In this document: piece after piece, positions 61,404 through 64,000 of the stretch
Position numbering within the stretch: the stretch's first letter is position 1
How the letters are laid out: each line of letters opens with the position of its first letter
Assembly (NCBI GenBank): GCA_913030825.1
Contig: CAJWCU010000006.1
Span: 1 to 64,000 of the forward strand
Direction: 5' to 3'
DNA length: 64,000 nt
DNA from: an uncultured Rhodospirillaceae bacterium
Lineage (GTDB): Bacteria; Pseudomonadota; Alphaproteobacteria; Rhodospirillales; Casp-alpha2
The notes under the pieces: model-generated
The model's database searches: none
The model's input: the letters and a program-made list of their open reading frames with translations, nothing else
What the model was told of the DNA's origin: nothing
Position numbers and translations under genes: made by a program

Positions 61404-62189
61404 TTACCGGAGCGAGGTCAGCGTCCCGAGCATTTCGTCCGAGGTCTGAATGACCTTGGAGTTCATCTCGTAGGCGCGCTGCGCCGAGATCAGGTTGGAG
61501 ATTTCCTCCACCGCGTTGACGTTCGAGGTTTCCAGGAAGCCCTGCAGGATGGTGCCGAAGCCCTCCGTGCCTGGGTTGCCGGCGGTCGCGTTGCCCGAGG
61601 CCGGGGTTTCCTTGTAGAGGTTGTTACCGATTGATTCCAAACCGGGTTCGTTCTGGAAGTTCACGGTCTGGATCTGGCCGACGTTGGAAAACTCCACCTG
61701 GCCTTCGATCTTCACCAGAACCTCGCCCGAGGCGTTGACCGTGACGTCGATGGCGTCTTCCGGCACAGTGATCGCCGGGTCCAGAAGGTAGCCGTCGTGG
61801 GTCACGACCTGGCCGTTCTCGTTCAACTGAAACGTGCCGTCGCGGGTATAGGCGGTCTCGCCCGTGGGCAGGGTGACTTGGAAGAAGCCCTTGCCCTGGA
61901 TGGCCATGTCGAAGGTGTTGTCGGTGGCCGACAGGTTGCCCTGTTCGTGGATGCGGTAAACGGCCGCCAGTTTCACGCCCAGGCCGAGCTGCACGCCCGT
62001 GGGCACCACGTCGCCGTTGTCGGACGAGGTCGAGCCGACCCGCCGCAAGTCCTGATAAATCAGGTCCTGGAATTCCGTCCGGCGGCGTTTGTAGGCCGTC
62101 GTGTTCATGTTGGCGAGGTTGTTGGAAATAACCTCGACGTTGCGCTGCTGGGCGATCATGCCCGTCGAGCCGATATCAAGCGATCTCAT
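61404..62189 (-). CDS. flgG: Flagellar distal rod protein FlgG
   Basis: A 261-residue rod protein: MRSLDIGSTGMIAQQRNVEVISNNLANMNTTAYKRRRTEFQDLIYQ and a C-terminus ending NAVEEISNLISAQRAYEMNSKVIQTSDEMLGTLTSLR. LRRVGSTSSDNGDVVPTGVQLGLGVKLAA is the FlgG-specific stretch. It is the longest rod segment and passes through the P and L rings. The ribosome site AAAGGACGGG lies close to the ATG. Confidence 0.97.
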   Translation of the reverse strand: MRSLDIGSTGMIAQQRNVEVISNNLANMNTTAYKRRRTEFQDLIYQDLRRVGSTSSDNGDVVPTGVQLGLGVKLAAVYRIHEQGNLSATDNTFDMAIQGKGFFQVTLPTGETAYTRDGTFQLNENGQVVTHDGYLLDPAITVPEDAIDVTVNASGEVLVKIEGQVEFSNVGQIQTVNFQNEPGLESIGNNLYKETPASGNATAGNPGTEGFGTILQGFLETSNVNAVEEISNLISAQRAYEMNSKVIQTSDEMLGTLTSLR

Positions 62190-62471
62190 TTTTCCCGTCC
62201 TTTCGCTTGCTGGTCCTGGTTCCGGTTATGCGGTCTTTTCCCGCTGCGCCTTCGTCGGCGCATTATTGGTGTCTCGTCATTCGCCGGCACTTCTGCCGTG
62301 CGCGTTCTGCTCCGGGCATAACCGCCCGGCCTTTCTCGTTCACGGGCCACCGGCCCGCTTCTCCGTCGCCTCGGGACGGTCCCCGGGGCTGGGTCTTCTC
62401 CTGTTCCGTCCGCGGATGATTCCGGTGACGGGCAGGGGGTGTTTCGGATCAACAGGACCGTCGCGCCGCCC
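62190..62471. other. Intergenic gap between flgF and flgG
   Basis: These 282 bases lie inside the flgF-flgG-flgA-flgH run with no gene on either strand that looks real. There is no clear terminator or sigma-54 site; a few GC-rich inverted repeats (GGGCCACCGGCCCG around 62343-62356) are present. It is unusually long for an intra-operon gap. Confidence 0.5.
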
Positions 62472-63209
62472 TTAGGCTTCGCGGACCAGGTCCCTGATCA
62501 TTGCGCGTTCGCGTTCGTCCTCGCGTTCGATGAAGGACTTGGCGCTTTCATAGCTGCGGTGCAGTTCGATCATCCGGGCCATTTCCATGATGGGCTCGAC
62601 GTTCGATCCTTCGAGCGCACCCTGAATGATGTCCGCGTTCTGGACCGGCTGCGGCGGCAACTGCGAGGTGAACAGGGCGCCGGAGGTCCGCTGCAGGTCC
62701 TGCGGATTGTCGAAGCGCACGATCTGCAGCTTGCCCAGTTGGCCGTTTTCCGTGGAGATCGTGCCGTCGCGGCCAACGTTGATTTCGGAGTCTTCGGGGC
62801 TGAGGGTGATCGGCTGACCGCCTTCGGCGATCAGCGCATAGCCCTGCTGGTTGACGATTTGGCCGGTCGTATCCAATCGGAACTGGCCGTTCCGGGTGTA
62901 GAACTCGTTGCCGCCCTGATCGCGGACCACGAAGAAGCCTTCGTTGCGGATCGCCATGTCGAGTGGGTTGCCCGTGGTCTCGATGGCGCCGTCGGTGACG
63001 TCGATCCGGGTTGCGATATCGCGGGTGTAGGTGAGTTTGGGGCTGATAAGCCGCTCGCCGCCTTTGCTTTTGACGACGTGCTCCACGAACATCATCTGGC
63101 TCGACTTGAAGCCGTTCGTGCTCATGTTCGCCAGGTTGTTGGCGACGACTTCAAGCTGTCGCTTGAGCCCACCTTGGCGCGAGGCGGCAATAACCGCTGT
63201 GGTTTCCAT
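62472..63209 (-). CDS. flgF: Flagellar proximal rod protein FlgF
   Basis: A 245-residue rod protein starting METTAVIAASRQGGLKRQLEVVANNLANMSTNGFKSSQMMFVEHV and ending NVEPIMEMARMIELHRSYESAKSFIEREDERERAMIRDLVREA. The NANNLANMSTNGFK motif matches rod proteins, and the divergence from FlgG in the middle fits FlgF. It is first in the operon, with a sigma-54 site 84 bases upstream. Confidence 0.93.
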   Translation of the reverse strand: METTAVIAASRQGGLKRQLEVVANNLANMSTNGFKSSQMMFVEHVVKSKGGERLISPKLTYTRDIATRIDVTDGAIETTGNPLDMAIRNEGFFVVRDQGGNEFYTRNGQFRLDTTGQIVNQQGYALIAEGGQPITLSPEDSEINVGRDGTISTENGQLGKLQIVRFDNPQDLQRTSGALFTSQLPPQPVQNADIIQGALEGSNVEPIMEMARMIELHRSYESAKSFIEREDERERAMIRDLVREA

Positions 63210-63291
63210 CTGATTTTTCCCGTTCTATTCGTTCTCTTCCGGTGTGGCCCCTTTTTGGGGCCTTCCATCCGAAAGGCAGTTCAAGTACGTC

Positions 63292-63307
63292 TGGCCAACC
63301 AGTTGCA
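63292..63307 (+). promoter_or_regulatory. Sigma-54-like promoter facing fliL
   Basis: TGGCCA-ACCAG-TTGCA: GG and GC are ten bases apart. The -12 GC is shared with the minus-strand promoter of flgF. The predicted start is about 63320, giving a leader of about 300 bases before the fliL ATG, which is long, so function is less certain than for the opposite site. Confidence 0.55.
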
Positions 63308-63319
63308 GCCGCCGTGCCA
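63304..63319 (-). promoter_or_regulatory. Sigma-54 promoter of flgF-flgG-flgA-flgH
   Basis: The minus strand reads TGGCAC-GGCGG-CTGCA: perfect -24, near-consensus -12, spacing of ten between GG and GC. The predicted transcript starts about 85 bases ahead of the flgF ATG. Confidence 0.82.
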
Positions 63320-63616
63320 GTTTGTAAAAAACAATAAAAACAATAAGTTAGGGTGTTCTTGATCGTGCCGAGGCCGGTAAAAACCGGTGCGCCGGGGAAG
63401 CCTTTGCCGGGTATTTCTTGCCTAGACCGGGGCTCGGCGCGGCGATTTATGCGGGGCGCCAGGCATGGTAAACTGCCTGTGGCAGCGCCTCGACGGAGGC
63501 GCGGGGGGGCGCGGAAAATCGGCCGCTGCCCCGGTTTTGCCTCAACGACTTGTTAACGACCTGAATCTAAAGTCTTGGGACTTGGGATAGGACGTTAGGA
63601 AACGGTAGCCCCGAAC

Positions 63617-64000
63617 ATGGCTGACGACGACGATCTGGAAAACGAAGAGGTCGGTGGCGCAGACGACGATGATATGGACGGCGAGGAAGGTGGATCTTCC
63701 GACGGCGCCTCAAAGAGCAAGAAAAAGAAGCTCATCATCATCGTCGCGATCTTGCTGCTGGTAGTGGGCGGCGCCGCGGCGGCGTTCTTCACCGGTTTGC
63801 TTGAACCCGTGCTGTCGATGATCACCGGCGAGGACGGCGCGCATAGTGCCGCCGAAGGCGACGCACCGGAAGGCGTCGGCCTGTTCCACGACCTGCCCGA
63901 GGTTCTGGTCAACCTGAACACGGCGGGCCGGAAATCCCAGTTCCTAAAGATGAAGGTCTCGTTGGAGGTCGCGTCGGAACAGGACAAGCTGATCATCGAT
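63617..64000 (+). CDS. fliL: Flagellar basal body-associated protein FliL (partial, 3' end beyond window)
   Basis: The first 128 codons of fliL run off the window edge. An acidic, Asp/Glu-rich cytoplasmic tail (MADDDDLENEEVGGADDDD) is followed by a Lys-rich KSKKKK and one membrane segment (LIIIVAILLLVVGGAAAAFFTG). The periplasmic part contains FHDLPEVLVNLNTAGRKSQFLKMKVSLEV, the FliL signature. FliL surrounds the stator units and supports torque. It faces flgF and probably leads into fliM and the rest of a switch/export operon beyond the window. Confidence 0.93.
   Translation, partial: MADDDDLENEEVGGADDDDMDGEEGGSSDGASKSKKKKLIIIVAILLLVVGGAAAAFFTGLLEPVLSMITGEDGAHSAAEGDAPEGVGLFHDLPEVLVNLNTAGRKSQFLKMKVSLEVASEQDKLIID

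Larger units (their letters stand above)
63210..63616. other. Divergent regulatory region flgF / fliL
   Basis: These 407 bases hold two overlapping sigma-54 sites (see separate entries) and, further right, a rather long leader before fliL with several GC-rich inverted repeats (for example CCGGTAAAAACCGG at 63374-63387). No gene was recognised in the leader. Confidence 0.6.

Noticed and set aside
58984-61449. 821-residue plus-strand open frame across flgH and flgA
   Set aside because: Both minus-strand genes have full signatures (lipobox, SAF domain). The opposing frame is an antisense artefact of codon bias.

Overview
The window is about 64 kb of GC-rich chromosome from an alphaproteobacterium. 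Three flagellar regulators or assembly factors largely restricted to that class are present: FlbT, FlaF and FliX. Flagellar genes carry sigma-54-type promoters, and DksA has the cysteine-poor finger common in the class. Gene order (flgF-flgG-flgA-flgH facing fliL, split hook operons, flagellins flanked by flbT and a Maf protein) fits a Rhodospirillales-like bacterium. This placement is inference; no rRNA or marker gene is in the window.

Layout. (1) 1-5.4 kb: hook operon fliK-flgD-flgE on the minus strand behind a sigma-54 site at 5384-5399. (2) 5.5-30.3 kb: a large sugar-biosynthesis island. Two long minus-strand runs, with many ATGA-type overlaps, encode a NeuB-family nonulosonate synthase, three SpsF/NeuA-like cytidylyltransferases, two PLP aminotransferases, two Gfo/Idh/MocA oxidoreductases, an N-acetyl-sugar amidotransferase with HisH and HisF partners, an SDR epimerase/dehydratase, a zinc-binding methyltransferase, two GNAT activities (one fused to a PseG-like domain), an asparagine synthase-like amidotransferase, a formyltransferase-like protein and a sulfotransferase-like protein. 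A GT9-like gene, two phytanoyl-CoA-dioxygenase-like oxygenases and a tandem pair of GSCFA proteins are interleaved. (3) 30.3-43.7 kb: flbT, two tandem flagellin genes, a TPR/GT9-like protein, the Maf flagellin glycosyltransferase, a large TPR protein of unknown role, a small coiled-coil protein, a TPR/GT41 (OGT-like) glycosyltransferase and flaF. (4) 43.8-52.4 kb: flgL, flgK, an FlgN-like chaperone gene, a rod-binding flgJ, flgI and a second flgE-like gene with its own near-consensus sigma-54 promoter. (5) 52.7-56.8 kb: an Fe3+ ABC transporter (fbpA-fbpB-fbpC order) with a Fur-box-like palindrome. (6) 57.1-59.3 kb: fliX, dksA and a secreted dienelactone-hydrolase-like enzyme. (7) 59.4-64 kb: flgF-flgG-flgA-flgH facing a truncated fliL.

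How the genes fit together. The island probably makes one or more CMP-activated nonulosonic acids carrying amidino, acyl, methyl or hydroxyl decorations. Maf and the TPR glycosyltransferases would put them on the two flagellins before export, while FlbT and FlaF tune flagellin synthesis. The exact sugar cannot be read from sequence. No unmistakable 4,6-dehydratase (PseB/LegB) is present, so the pathway is either incomplete here or not canonical.

Most unusual observations: overlapping convergent sigma-54 sites sharing one -12 GC between flgF and fliL; a beta-rich module that recurs in FlgE, the second FlgE-like protein and (about five copies) an oversized FlgL; a pair of HxD...H oxygenases and a pair of GSCFA proteins in the flagellin-glycan locus; and a HisF homologue and a formyltransferase homologue that lack standard catalytic residues.
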